Below are positions 55,579-63,554 of a stretch of 64,000 bases of DNA, in pieces. The notes beneath the pieces are model-generated. The model searched no databases and was not told the origin of the DNA. It worked only from the letters and a program-made list of their open reading frames with translations. The stretch is taken from contig CANHRS010000001.1 in the NCBI GenBank assembly GCA_947463445.1, positions 1 through 64,000 on the forward strand, in the 5' to 3' direction. The stretch's first letter is position 1, and each line of letters opens with the position of its first letter. The stretch is from Flavobacteriia bacterium (lineage in GTDB: Bacteria > Bacteroidota > Bacteroidia > Flavobacteriales_D > Crocinitomicaceae). The position numbers were made by a program, and so were the translations under genes.

Positions 55579-55650
55579 ATAAATAAGAAAAAATAGCGCA
55601 AAAAATTATTTCTTCTTACAAGCAAACTCATAACCAAAGTAAAAAAAGAC

Positions 55651-55658
55651 TACTTTTG
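55651..55658 (+). promoter_or_regulatory. -7 promoter box TACTTTTG (prs)
   Basis: Plus-strand TAnnTTTG match 21 bases before the prs ATG at 55680. It contains the TTG (55656) that a longer reading would use as start, which argues against that start. Confidence 0.55.
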
Positions 55659-55679
55659 TTGTTTTCAAAACAAGAATTT

Positions 55680-56618
55680 ATGTCGATTGGTGTTAAAATA
55701 TTTGCTGGAAGAGCCTCGAAAGATTTAGCAGGAAGAATTGCAGCTTCCTATGGTACTACTTTAGGTGATGTTAAAGTATTAGATTTCAGCGATGGGGAAT
55801 TTCAACCATCTTTTGAAGAAACTGTTCGTGGACAAGATGTATTTATTGTACAATCTACTATGCCGCCAAGCGACAATTTATTTGAATTATTATTATTAAT
55901 TGATGCTGCAAAAAGAGCATCTGCTAGAAAGATTATAGCTGTTATTCCTTATTTTGGATTAGCAAGACAAGATAGAAAAGATAAACCACGTGTTGCAATT
56001 GGTGCTAAATTGGTTGCGAATATGTTAATGGCTGCTGGTGTAGACCGTGTAATAACGATGGATTTACATGCGGAGCAAATTCAAGGATTTTTCGAAGTTC
56101 CTGTAGATCATTTATATGCATCTACTATATTCTACAAAGAGTTACATGAGTTAAACAAAACTGGAAACTTAATCATGGCTGCACCAGATGCTGGAGGAGC
56201 TAAGCGCGCAAATTCATATGCTAAAGTTTTAAATATCGGTTTAGCATTATGTCACAAAAATCGTAAAAAAGCGAATGAGATTGCGGAGATGACCGTTATT
56301 GGAGATGTTGCAGGTAAAGATGTAATCCTAGTTGATGACATGTGTGATACCGCTGGGACATTGACAACTGCGGCTGATTTATTTATAGAGAAAGGTGCAA
56401 AAAGTGTTCGTGCATTTTGTACACATGCCATCTTATCGGGTCCAGCTTATGAGCGTATTGAAAATTCAAAAATTACAGAATTAATCGTTACGGATACCAT
56501 TCCATTAAAGAGACATTCTGACAAAATAAGAGTATTGCCAGTTGACGAGTTGTTTGCAGATGTTATTAAAAGTTTGATAACAAACAAGTCAATTAGTGAT
56601 TTATTTGTAATTTCGTAA
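55680..56618 (+). CDS. prs: Ribose-phosphate pyrophosphokinase (PRPP synthase)
   Basis: 312 residues, the standard length. It makes PRPP from ribose 5-phosphate and ATP for nucleotide, His and Trp synthesis. Seen: 'DGEFQPSFEETVRGQDVFIVQS' in part (about 38-59), 'PYFGLARQDRKDKPR' (about 93-107), the catalytic flexible-loop region 'NRKKANE' and the PRPP-binding 'DVILVDDMCDTAGTL' (about 214-228). The ATG at 55680 is chosen over the TTG at 55656 because the latter is inside the promoter box. rplY follows after 23 bases. Confidence 0.96.
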   Translation: MSIGVKIFAGRASKDLAGRIAASYGTTLGDVKVLDFSDGEFQPSFEETVRGQDVFIVQSTMPPSDNLFELLLLIDAAKRASARKIIAVIPYFGLARQDRKDKPRVAIGAKLVANMLMAAGVDRVITMDLHAEQIQGFFEVPVDHLYASTIFYKELHELNKTGNLIMAAPDAGGAKRANSYAKVLNIGLALCHKNRKKANEIAEMTVIGDVAGKDVILVDDMCDTAGTLTTAADLFIEKGAKSVRAFCTHAILSGPAYERIENSKITELIVTDTIPLKRHSDKIRVLPVDELFADVIKSLITNKSISDLFVIS

Positions 56619-56641
56619 TCTAATAATCAAAAATAAAACAA

Positions 56642-57226
56642 ATGAAAGTATCAAAATTGAGCGGTTTGTTGAGAGCAAACGTAGGGAAGAAAGATGCTGC
56701 AGCACTTCGCAGAGAAGAGAGAGTACCATGTGTACTTTATGGACAAGGAACGCAAGTTCACTTTTCAGCTCGCAGAATTGACGTTGAAAAATTAGTGTTC
56801 ACTCCAGAGGTGTATCAAGTTGATTTAGATGTTGAAGGAAGAACAGCGAAAGCGATTATCCAAGATATCCAACAAGATAATTTAAATGGAAAAGTAAAAC
56901 ACGTAGATTTCTATGAGTTGAACGAAGCTAAACCAGTTAAAGTTGCATTACCAGTTCGTTTAACTGGAGCATCTCGTGGTGTATTAGCAGGGGGTAAATT
57001 ATTACAAGTATTCCGTCGTTTGACAGTATTTGCTTTACCAAGTGCTTTACCAGATGCTGTAACAATTGACATTACAAAATTACGTATTGGACAATCTATT
57101 CGTGTAGGACAAATCGAAGCGAATGGTTTATCTTTCTTGGAGCCTGCTAACGCAGTAGTAGTTTCCGTTAAAATGGCAAGAGGAGCTGCTAAAGGTTCTG
57201 ATGCTGATGACGAGGACGAAGAGTAA
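56642..57226 (+). CDS. rplY: Ribosomal protein L25/Ctc
   Basis: 194 residues: the two-domain (Ctc-type) form. The N-terminal L25 domain (about 1-95) with 'ALRREERVPCVLYG' binds 5S rRNA; the C-terminal beta domain (about 96-180) has 'KPVKVALPVRLTGASRGVLAGG' in part. The tail is acidic (D-A-D-D-E-D-E-E). The pair prs-rplY is a common bacterial gene order. A hairpin terminator follows 21 bases after the stop. Confidence 0.96.
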   Translation: MKVSKLSGLLRANVGKKDAAALRREERVPCVLYGQGTQVHFSARRIDVEKLVFTPEVYQVDLDVEGRTAKAIIQDIQQDNLNGKVKHVDFYELNEAKPVKVALPVRLTGASRGVLAGGKLLQVFRRLTVFALPSALPDAVTIDITKLRIGQSIRVGQIEANGLSFLEPANAVVVSVKMARGAAKGSDADDEDEE

Positions 57227-57247
57227 GAAATATCTTTTTAGAATTGG

Positions 57248-57278
57248 AAGCCTGGCGATTTTTCGTCAGGCTTTTTTA
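57248..57278 (+). terminator. Rho-independent terminator after rplY
   Basis: Plus-strand 10-bp stem AAGCCTGGCG/CGTCAGGCTT (one G-U) with a six-base loop and six T. It ends the prs-rplY operon. Confidence 0.9.
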
Positions 57279-57290
57279 TGTTATAAATCT

Positions 57291-57298
57291 TATCTTTG
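57291..57298 (+). promoter_or_regulatory. -7 promoter box TATCTTTG, four bases before ATG (SUFU gene)
   Basis: Plus-strand TAnnTTTG match placed between the rplY terminator and the ATG at 57303. Confidence 0.5.
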
Positions 57299-57302
57299 TA
57301 TT

Positions 57303-57923
57303 ATGACTGAACTAGAACAAAACCTACAAATACGCTTTCCGAATGCAGAAATCACCCTGTTGGAAAAACAATCGGATACGGATATGGATTTACTATTAAT
57401 TTCTACTGTAAAACGTTCGCCAATTCAATTATTAATGACTTGTGGACTATCCGAATACGAGCAGCCTGTTCCAGAGAAATACAAAACACTTCAACATATT
57501 GAACTTTATTTTTGTTTACCAAGTTATTGGGATTTAAATGCTATTGACAGTCCTTCTATGCATTGGGTAAAACCATGGATACAGAAACTAGCTCGATTTT
57601 TACTCGAAAAACAAACTTGGTATGGTGTTGGACATACATTTCCGAATGGAAATCCTTCGGAAGCAATCTCCCCAACGATGCAGCAAAAATATTTTTTATT
57701 GAATACCCCAACCTATTTTTCGGAGGAATTACAACCTTTATTTGTAGCTGGAAAAACCATTGAATTTTTAGCGATTGTTCCCATTTTTGAGGATGAATTA
57801 GATTATAAAATGGGAAAGGGTACGTATAAATTACAAAAGAAATTCTTAGATAAGAATATAACAGAACTATTGGATGATTATCGTATGTCTACCTTAAAAA
57901 ACAAATGGCGTGTATTTCGTTAA
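57303..57923 (+). CDS. SUFU (suppressor of fused)-domain protein
   Basis: 206 residues. The pattern 'QLLMTCGLSEYEQPVPE' (about 40-56) followed by 'HIELYFCLPSYWDL' (about 63-76), then 'WYGVGHTFPNGNPSEAI' (about 107-123), is that of the bacterial SUFU domain. Such proteins occur widely, often as immunity-like or stress-associated proteins; here it is a stand-alone gene without toxin neighbours, so no role is proposed. The ATG at 57303 is chosen because the longer reading starts inside rplY and crosses the terminator and the promoter box. Confidence 0.85.
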   Translation: MTELEQNLQIRFPNAEITLLEKQSDTDMDLLLISTVKRSPIQLLMTCGLSEYEQPVPEKYKTLQHIELYFCLPSYWDLNAIDSPSMHWVKPWIQKLARFLLEKQTWYGVGHTFPNGNPSEAISPTMQQKYFLLNTPTYFSEELQPLFVAGKTIEFLAIVPIFEDELDYKMGKGTYKLQKKFLDKNITELLDDYRMSTLKNKWRVFR

Positions 57924-57991
57924 ACGCTAATTTTTCTATAACAAAAAAACACTAATTACTTCAAGCTAACGAACTTTAGCTAATTATACAA

Positions 57992-57999
57992 TATATTTG
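57992..57999 (+). promoter_or_regulatory. -7 promoter box TATATTTG (Wzz-like gene)
   Basis: Plus-strand TAnnTTTG match 34 bases before the ATG at 58034, in the 110-base gap after the SUFU gene. Confidence 0.5.
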
Positions 58000-58033
58000 C
58001 AAGTTATACGTTATAGGGTACAATTTTAAGATT

Positions 58034-59026
58034 ATGGAACAACAATTAGATACAATCATACAAAAGGAAAATATCGTTCAATTTATCTGGAAAAAGCGGA
58101 AATTAATTGGCGCAGTTACCTTTTTTGGTGCTATTACATCTTTGATTATTTCATTTTTTATCACCCCTGAATATTTATCCACTGCGATTGTTTTCCCAAC
58201 AGCAACAAGTTCTGTATCCTTCTCTGAGCAACGGAATGCTAAAGCATCCTCTATGGATTTTGGAGAAGAGGAGCAATCTGAACAAATGATACAAATCTTG
58301 CAATCTGCCCAAATACGTGATCGTATAGTGAAGCAATTTGGACTGATGAAGCATTATGAAATTAAACACACAGATCCATATAAGAATCATAAATTAGGTG
58401 AACAGTATACCAGTCACTTTAGTTTTACTCGCACACGTTATGGTTCAATTCAAATAGATGTATTAGATAAAGATGCTACAAAAGCTGCTGCTATGGCAAA
58501 TAAAATTGTAGACCTCATCGATACTGTAAAAAATGAAATGATTAAGGCTAGAACTATTCCTGCTTATGAAATTAATAAGCGAGAAAAAGAACTAATTGAA
58601 CAAGATATTAAAATCATTCTTAACCGCCTGGATAGTTTAAGTGCTATTGGTGTAGTAACGGATGAAGGTCGCGCAACCCTTTTTCAAGCATATAATGAAG
58701 CAAAAGGGAAAGAAGATAGACGTTATTTCCGAAAGCAGATTGAAGTGAATATAAAACATGGAGCAGAATTTGATGGTTTATCGATGATGCGGGATGAAAA
58801 AATGACAAAATTAGCAGAATTTGAAACCGCGTATGACCAGGCAGAATCAGATGCAAATGCCAATTTTAGTCACAAATTCGTTGTGGAACGAGCAGTGAAA
58901 GCAGATAAGAAAGAAAAACCAAAAAAATCAGTGATTGTTCTTATTTCAACACTTTCTACCCTATTATTTATGATATTCTTATTGTTGTTACAAGAACGTA
59001 TCCAAGAACTTAGAAAAACGTCCTAG
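58034..59026 (+). CDS. Wzz-like polysaccharide chain-length determinant protein
   Basis: 330 residues. Two membrane helices, at about 22-44 and 300-319, flank a large periplasmic part (about 45-299) with coiled-coil-prone helices ('INKREKELIEQDIKIILNRL', about 178-197). 'ATKAAAMANKIVDLIDTV' (about 147-164) is typical of the Wzz/PCP family. These proteins set chain length or help export of polysaccharides. No cytoplasmic tyrosine kinase domain is attached. It touches the next gene, an O-antigen-ligase-like protein, so the two form a glycan-assembly pair. Confidence 0.85.
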   Translation: MEQQLDTIIQKENIVQFIWKKRKLIGAVTFFGAITSLIISFFITPEYLSTAIVFPTATSSVSFSEQRNAKASSMDFGEEEQSEQMIQILQSAQIRDRIVKQFGLMKHYEIKHTDPYKNHKLGEQYTSHFSFTRTRYGSIQIDVLDKDATKAAAMANKIVDLIDTVKNEMIKARTIPAYEINKREKELIEQDIKIILNRLDSLSAIGVVTDEGRATLFQAYNEAKGKEDRRYFRKQIEVNIKHGAEFDGLSMMRDEKMTKLAEFETAYDQAESDANANFSHKFVVERAVKADKKEKPKKSVIVLISTLSTLLFMIFLLLLQERIQELRKTS

Positions 59027-59031
59027 TGCAA

Positions 59032-60468
59032 ATGGTTAAATCCAATTTATTCGCAATTATCGGAGGTAGTTTATTTATACTATTTTCTCTAGTTGCTTTT
59101 TATGTAGAAAATTGGTTTTACTTTTTTACGCCATTTGCGCTTCTTATTATCTACATATCGATTTATCACACCAAATATGTATTTCTATTTATCCTGTTTG
59201 CAACTCCATTAAGTATAAACATTGAGGAATTTGTAACGAGTGTTGGTTTATATGTCCCAACTGAACCCTTGTTATTTGGACTACTATTACTCGTGATTAT
59301 GTATCAATTACGGACAAATTTTATCCCCGCATTTATTTTTAAAAACGAAATTGTTTGGGCTATTGGTATCTATTTAACTTGGATTTTTATTAGTGCTTGC
59401 ATGAGTACACATCCCCTAGTCTCTTTTAAATTTTTATTGGTAAAACTTTGGTATGTAGTTCCGTTAATTGGTTTTGGTGCACACATTTTTCAAAACAAAC
59501 GGTATATCCGTTCATTTTTGTGGCTCTATAGTGTGTCTATGTGTATTGTGATTGTTTACACCGTCATTAAGCATGCTGGGTATGGTTTTGCGGAAAAACA
59601 AAGTCATTGGGTAATGGATCCTTTTTTTCGGGATCACACAATTTATGGCGCAGCGGTAGCATTGATTTTTCCATTTCTTTTAGGATTATACTTCTCCAAA
59701 AAGCACGATTTATTTACCCAAGTTATTTTAATAGTGCTGTTAATAATCAATTTAACCGGTTTGTATTTTTCCTATACCCGTGCTGCCTGGTTAAGTATTG
59801 TTGCTGCAGGCGGAGTTTGGTTATTAATCGCTTTTAAAATAAAATTTAAGTACATTCTCTTCACTGTTATCAGTTTGGTTGTGGTATTGGCTCTCTCTTG
59901 GACCGAAATTCAATTTGCATTAGCCAAAAATAAATCCGAACATACAACAGAAGATTTTGGAAAACGTTTGGAAAGTGCAGCAAATGTTACCACGGATGCT
60001 TCCAATTTGGAGCGTTTAAATCGCTGGTCGTGTGCTATTTCCATGTTTGAGGAACGTCCTATTTTTGGTTTCGGTCCAGGAACCTACGCTTTTGAATATG
60101 CACGTTTTCAAAAACCAGAAAATTTAACGATTATTTCCACCAATTTTGGGGATGGTGGAAATGCGCACAGTGAATATTTAGGGCCATTATCGGAAATGGG
60201 CGTTTTTGGGTTAATAACGACTTTGTTGTTAATTGGTACAATTTTTTATAAAGGAATTACCTTATATAATCGTTGGGACGAAGGAGATCGCGAGATGCGC
60301 GTATTATTATTATGCATGCTATTGTCTTTGGTAACTTATTTCGTACATGGAATACTTAACAATTACTTGGATACAGATAAAGCATGTGTGCCGATTTTTG
60401 CGATTTGTGCATGTATTGTTGTGATGGAGAAACGAGTGACGGGAGACGAGAGACGAGAGACGAAGTGA
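59032..60468 (+). CDS. O-antigen ligase/polymerase-like membrane protein (Wzy_C type)
   Basis: 478 residues with about 11 membrane segments. The periplasmic loop has 'RLNRWSCAISMFEERPIFGFG' (in part), 'GPGTYAFEYARF' and 'NAHSEYLGPLSEMG' (about 380-393); W-x-x-A/G-x-x-x-x-x-x-x-P-x-x-G-x-G with the later H-S-E are the Wzy_C hallmarks. Likely substrate is a lipid-linked glycan controlled by the Wzz-like neighbour. The ATG at 59032 is preferred to the GTG at 59026. The C-terminal tail (after about 465) and the stop are encoded by a GACGAG-type repeat. Confidence 0.85.
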   Translation: MVKSNLFAIIGGSLFILFSLVAFYVENWFYFFTPFALLIIYISIYHTKYVFLFILFATPLSINIEEFVTSVGLYVPTEPLLFGLLLLVIMYQLRTNFIPAFIFKNEIVWAIGIYLTWIFISACMSTHPLVSFKFLLVKLWYVVPLIGFGAHIFQNKRYIRSFLWLYSVSMCIVIVYTVIKHAGYGFAEKQSHWVMDPFFRDHTIYGAAVALIFPFLLGLYFSKKHDLFTQVILIVLLIINLTGLYFSYTRAAWLSIVAAGGVWLLIAFKIKFKYILFTVISLVVVLALSWTEIQFALAKNKSEHTTEDFGKRLESAANVTTDASNLERLNRWSCAISMFEERPIFGFGPGTYAFEYARFQKPENLTIISTNFGDGGNAHSEYLGPLSEMGVFGLITTLLLIGTIFYKGITLYNRWDEGDREMRVLLLCMLLSLVTYFVHGILNNYLDTDKACVPIFAICACIVVMEKRVTGDERRETK

Positions 60469-60471
60469 CGA
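60433..60471 (+). repeat. GACGAG-type repeat at the end of the ligase-like gene
   Basis: About five units around GACGAG/GAGAC/GTGACG, including three near-tandem GAGACGAGA units. It encodes the last nine residues and the TGA stop (60466-60468), in sense orientation. Confidence 0.8.
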
Positions 60472-60476
60472 ATTAT

Positions 60477-61178
60477 TTAAACGCTTACTCCGAATAGGTA
60501 ACCTACAAGTGCTGTTAGCCCCATTGCGAGGGTGCCCCAGATGGTTATGCGCAAGATTGCTTTTTTAATACTGGAACCACCAGTTTTTGCAGCGATTGTT
60601 CCGAGTAAAACTAAAAAGAGGATCGACGAGCCGTATAAGGCATATTCCATTCCTGTTAAAGGACAAAAAAGCACAACTAGCAAAGGTAAAACTCCACCGA
60701 GTGTAAATGCAGCGCCAGAAGCCAATGCAGCTTGGATAGGATTTGCCTGACTTATTTCATTGATACCTAACTCATCGCGGACATGCGCAGCCAACGCATC
60801 TTTTGCAGTAAGTTCTTTAGCTACTTGCATGGCTGTTTCTTTGGATAACCCTCTTTGTTCATAGATGGTTGCTAGAATTTGAAGTTCTTCTTCCGGCATG
60901 TCTTGTAGTTCTTGTGCTTCTCGGGCAATATCTGCTTTTTCGGTATCCATTTGGGAACTTACCGACACATATTCTCCGGCAGCCATTGCCAATGCACCAG
61001 CAACTAGGCCAGCAATGGTAGCTAACACAATAGGTTCACGCGAATTACTCGCTGCAGCAATACCAATAGCGATACTCGTAATGGAAAGAATACCATCGTT
61101 GGCACCTAATACAGCGGCACGGAGCCAATTACTTCTATGTATGTAATGATTGTCTAGGTAATTATCGATATCTACCAT
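60477..61178 (-). CDS. VIT/CCC1-family iron or manganese transporter
   Basis: 233 residues with five predicted membrane helices. The family opening 'NWLRAAVLGANDGILSITSI' (about 18-37) and 'AGALAMAAGEYVSVSSQMDTE' in part (about 60-80) carry the conserved Asp, Met and Glu of the transport path. The cytoplasmic region between helices 2 and 3 (about 80-150) is rich in Glu and matches the metal-binding domain of VIT1. The family moves Fe(II) or Mn(II) out of the cytosol. It stands alone with a near-consensus -7 box. Confidence 0.92.
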   Translation of the reverse strand: MVDIDNYLDNHYIHRSNWLRAAVLGANDGILSITSIAIGIAAASNSREPIVLATIAGLVAGALAMAAGEYVSVSSQMDTEKADIAREAQELQDMPEEELQILATIYEQRGLSKETAMQVAKELTAKDALAAHVRDELGINEISQANPIQAALASGAAFTLGGVLPLLVVLFCPLTGMEYALYGSSILFLVLLGTIAAKTGGSSIKKAILRITIWGTLAMGLTALVGYLFGVSV

Positions 61179-61201
61179 ACGATCTTGAATTATAGTTGAC
61201 T

Positions 61202-61209
61202 TAAAGATA
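61202..61209 (-). promoter_or_regulatory. -7-like box TATCTTTA (VIT gene)
   Basis: Minus-strand near-match to TAnnTTTG, 23 bases before the VIT-gene ATG. Confidence 0.35.
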
Positions 61210-61281
61210 CATTAATAGTAGATTATGTATGAAGAAAAAATAACATTTCAGATTAATAATTGGTTTAACTTGTCAAAAAAA

Positions 61282-61295
61282 TGATTTTAATTTGA
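61282..61295 (+). repeat. 14-bp inverted repeat, left arm (partner 61734-61747)
   Basis: TGATTTTAATTTGA at 61282-61295 is the exact reverse complement of 61734-61747. The pair brackets the transposase remnant and could be decayed IS ends, but AT-rich sequence of this kind can match by chance, and an IS3-type end may instead lie near 61770-61796. Confidence 0.4.
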
Positions 61296-61396
61296 CAAAT
61301 AAGCCAAATTCAAGTAAGTTTGTGTTAGTCTCAAACGGGAGAGACTTATTAAAAAATAGGGTTTGCTAAACTGCCTGTTTAAGAAAAGAAAACAGT

Positions 61397-61715
61397 ATGA
61401 AAAGTGATTTAAAACAAAAGCACTAGAATTAAGTTTAGCTAGAAACAATATGAATGAGATAATAGAAAGGTTAGGGATAAAAACTCATAATGAGTTTAAA
61501 AAGCAGTTAGAAAGCTCTTTAATAGGACATAGTATGAGCAAAAATAAAATTGTTGGGAAAACACTGAGGAAGAGATCTTTTTCAAATCTTTAAAGAAAAA
61601 ATGCATTTACAGAAATAATTATTTAACGCTTAAAGAAGCTGAAATATCTATTTTTCAATGGATAGAAATGTGTTATAATACAAATCGAATTCACAATAGT
61701 CTTTGGAATAAATAA
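61397..61715 (+). pseudogene. Remnant of an IS3-family transposase (orfB, integrase core)
   Basis: Conceptual translation with frameshifts gives pieces of the IS3 orfB C-terminal half in the right order: 'MKSDL' and 'TKALELSLARNN' (61397-61450), 'NEFKKQLESSLIGHSMSK' (61453-61540), then in another frame 'NCWENTEEEIFFKSLKKKC' and 'EAEISIFQWIEMCYNTNRIH' to a stop (61548-61715). The last piece contains the catalytic Glu region and the Y-N-x-x-R-x-H block. The H-S-D-R-G-S-Q-Y segment is deleted and at least two frameshifts are present, so it is dead. Confidence 0.85.
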
Positions 61716-61814
61716 TTTAAACAATTGACTAAATCAAATTAAAATCAAAACTTATCATCATAGCATAATTTAGTCTCCAGAATTTTAGGACAAGTCTAGA
61801 GGAGAAGGTAGATT

Positions 61815-63002
61815 TTAAGTACCAAGTTGATCAATAGTTTCTAAATTATTTTCTCTTTTTTTGATCAACTCATAACTTATTTTTATCCAGATTAGAATAC
61901 ATGGAAATGCTTTTAAAGCATAAGGAATAATTAGGCTTTCTCTTAGTTGTCTTGGAAATAAATCTGTAGGGGAAAACGAGGTAAGTAGCATTGCAAGGAT
62001 AAATAACGTATTATTTATTTTGTTTTTCTCGCTGATAATATACCATATCGCCACACCAGCCATAGCAATAATAAAGGTTGGAGATTCTGCTTTATGGTTA
62101 AAAATAACAATCCATAATAATACCGAACATAGCATTAGAATACGGAATGTTTCGTCTTTATATAACTTGATTTTAACTAAAGGAATTAGAAATACAACAA
62201 TCCCAATCAAAACTACGATGTTCTTATTAAAGTCTACCGAAAACCAAGTGTGAATCCATCCCATGACTGAAAATCCGTAAGACGCATTGTGATCGTCTTT
62301 AAGTAAATATAAATAACTTGAAAACAGTTTTATGTACTGATTATAATCTACAAAAAATAAAGGGATAACTAGTAAAATAGTACTCCAGAAAACTGTGTAA
62401 ACAATCGATTTCCATTTGTTTGGGTAAAACAAAAACAATACAAAACCGACAATCCCAAAGAGTTTTATAAAGACAGAAAAGACGATACATAGAGATGCCC
62501 AAAAGACTTTGTCGCGTTCTAATAGTCCGAAAGTCAATACTAATAATCCTGCAATCAATCCGTTTGATTGTTCACTTTGCATGGAAGTTAATAATTCTAG
62601 AAGAACGATAAATAACAATAATCCTTTTTTTAAATTGCTGATCTTCGGAAGATAGTAAATTGCAAAATAGAGAATTAAAGCATTCAATAAATTCCACAAA
62701 CACAACCCAAGCCAATCAGGTAACACATTAAAAATCGTAAAAAATGCAGAAAACGATGGAGTGTATTTAAATAAATCCCAATGTTCTTGGGGATATAATT
62801 TATATAAGTCCTGACCATGTCTTAGGTGTTCAGCTGATTTTTCAAAAATAACGTAGTTATTATATTTATTGTATTCTAATCCATTATCAAACGTAGTTTT
62901 AGAACCAAAATACGATTGAAAACTTGCTATTAGTGCAAATAGAATGTAAATAACAAGAACTATTCGTAAATTAGAAACTATTTTATTAACTTTTTCTTTC
63001 AT
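61815..63002 (-). CDS. GT87-like (DUF2029) integral membrane glycosyltransferase
   Basis: 395 residues with 10-11 membrane helices. After the first helix the periplasmic loop has 'EHLRHGQDLYKLYPQEHWDLFKY' in part with 'YTPSFSAFFTIF' (about 78-100), the G-x-D-x-Y ... Y-x-P pattern of GT87/DUF2029 mannosyltransferase-like proteins that use polyprenyl-phosphate sugars. 'HNASYGFSVMGWIHTWF' follows in the later part. Start: the ATG at 63002 is used; a GTG at 63077 would add 25 basic residues and is closer to a -7-like box at 63096-63103, so it stays possible. Confidence 0.75.
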   Translation of the reverse strand: MKEKVNKIVSNLRIVLVIYILFALIASFQSYFGSKTTFDNGLEYNKYNNYVIFEKSAEHLRHGQDLYKLYPQEHWDLFKYTPSFSAFFTIFNVLPDWLGLCLWNLLNALILYFAIYYLPKISNLKKGLLLFIVLLELLTSMQSEQSNGLIAGLLVLTFGLLERDKVFWASLCIVFSVFIKLFGIVGFVLFLFYPNKWKSIVYTVFWSTILLVIPLFFVDYNQYIKLFSSYLYLLKDDHNASYGFSVMGWIHTWFSVDFNKNIVVLIGIVVFLIPLVKIKLYKDETFRILMLCSVLLWIVIFNHKAESPTFIIAMAGVAIWYIISEKNKINNTLFILAMLLTSFSPTDLFPRQLRESLIIPYALKAFPCILIWIKISYELIKKRENNLETIDQLGT

Positions 63003-63512
63003 TTTTTTAATTGTATTCCGATAAAAAAGAATCCATTTAAATGGCTTCTTTATGAAAATCGTTATTTTGTTTTGCACAACTAAACATACTAATTGTAAAA
63101 GTAGCTATTTTTCAAGTAAATATGTTTTCGGACAGCTGATTTATTTAATCAATGATAAATTTATCAAAGATTCTATTAAAAAAGTGATTCCGATAGATAC
63201 ATTAAGCTTTTAAAGATTAAAGATCATCTATTTAGTATGCTTTTCTGCTCTATTTCGAAATGTAATTCCTTAGGAAAAGTTTAAGGAGCAATGCACGGAT
63301 TGTCATGAAAAACATACCATTTCATATTGATTAATATTACAAAAAAGAATTACTTTATCAGATACTAATAATAAAAGTAAAGTTGAATTTTTGAAAATAT
63401 TTATAATAAACTAATAAATCAATATGAGGCTATTTTACGGGAAATGAAACCGCTAGTAATAACGGTTTTATTCATTAAAAACATGCGAAAAAACCTTACA
63501 AAAAACTTAAAC
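63003..63512. other. Gene-poor stretch with short open fragments
   Basis: About 500 bases without a convincing gene. On the plus strand 63094-63213 can be read as 39 codons ending 'VIPIDTLSF' without a good start, and 63274-63330 encodes a short fragment with a C-x-x-C-H ('CTDCHEKH'). Both are too short and isolated to call. A -7-like box on the minus strand (TACTTTTA, 63096-63103) may serve the GT87-like gene. The stretch is AT-rich and looks like decayed coding sequence. Confidence 0.5.
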
Positions 63513-63551
63513 AACATAGGCTACCACTTTTTGGTAGCCTATGTTTTTTTT
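63513..63551. terminator. Strong hairpin terminator, probably bidirectional
   Basis: A perfect 14-bp stem (AACATAGGCTACCA with TGGTAGCCTATGTT) and a five-base loop, followed on the plus strand by eight T and on the minus strand by a weaker T-rich run. It lies four bases past the stop of the minus-strand gene at 63555, so it should end that transcript. Confidence 0.85.
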
Positions 63552-63554
63552 AAC

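Noticed and set aside
55656-55679. Longer prs start at TTG 55656
   Set aside because: The TTG is part of the promoter box TACTTTTG and the added residues do not match PRPP synthases.
61282-61747. 14-bp inverted repeats as defined ends of an insertion sequence
   Set aside because: The repeats are AT-rich, do not begin with typical IS3 terminal bases and show no clear target duplication; listed only as a repeat.
63274-63330. A c-type cytochrome fragment with CTDCH
   Set aside because: Only 18 codons follow an in-frame stop, with no signal peptide or ligand methionine; a chance CxxCH cannot be excluded.
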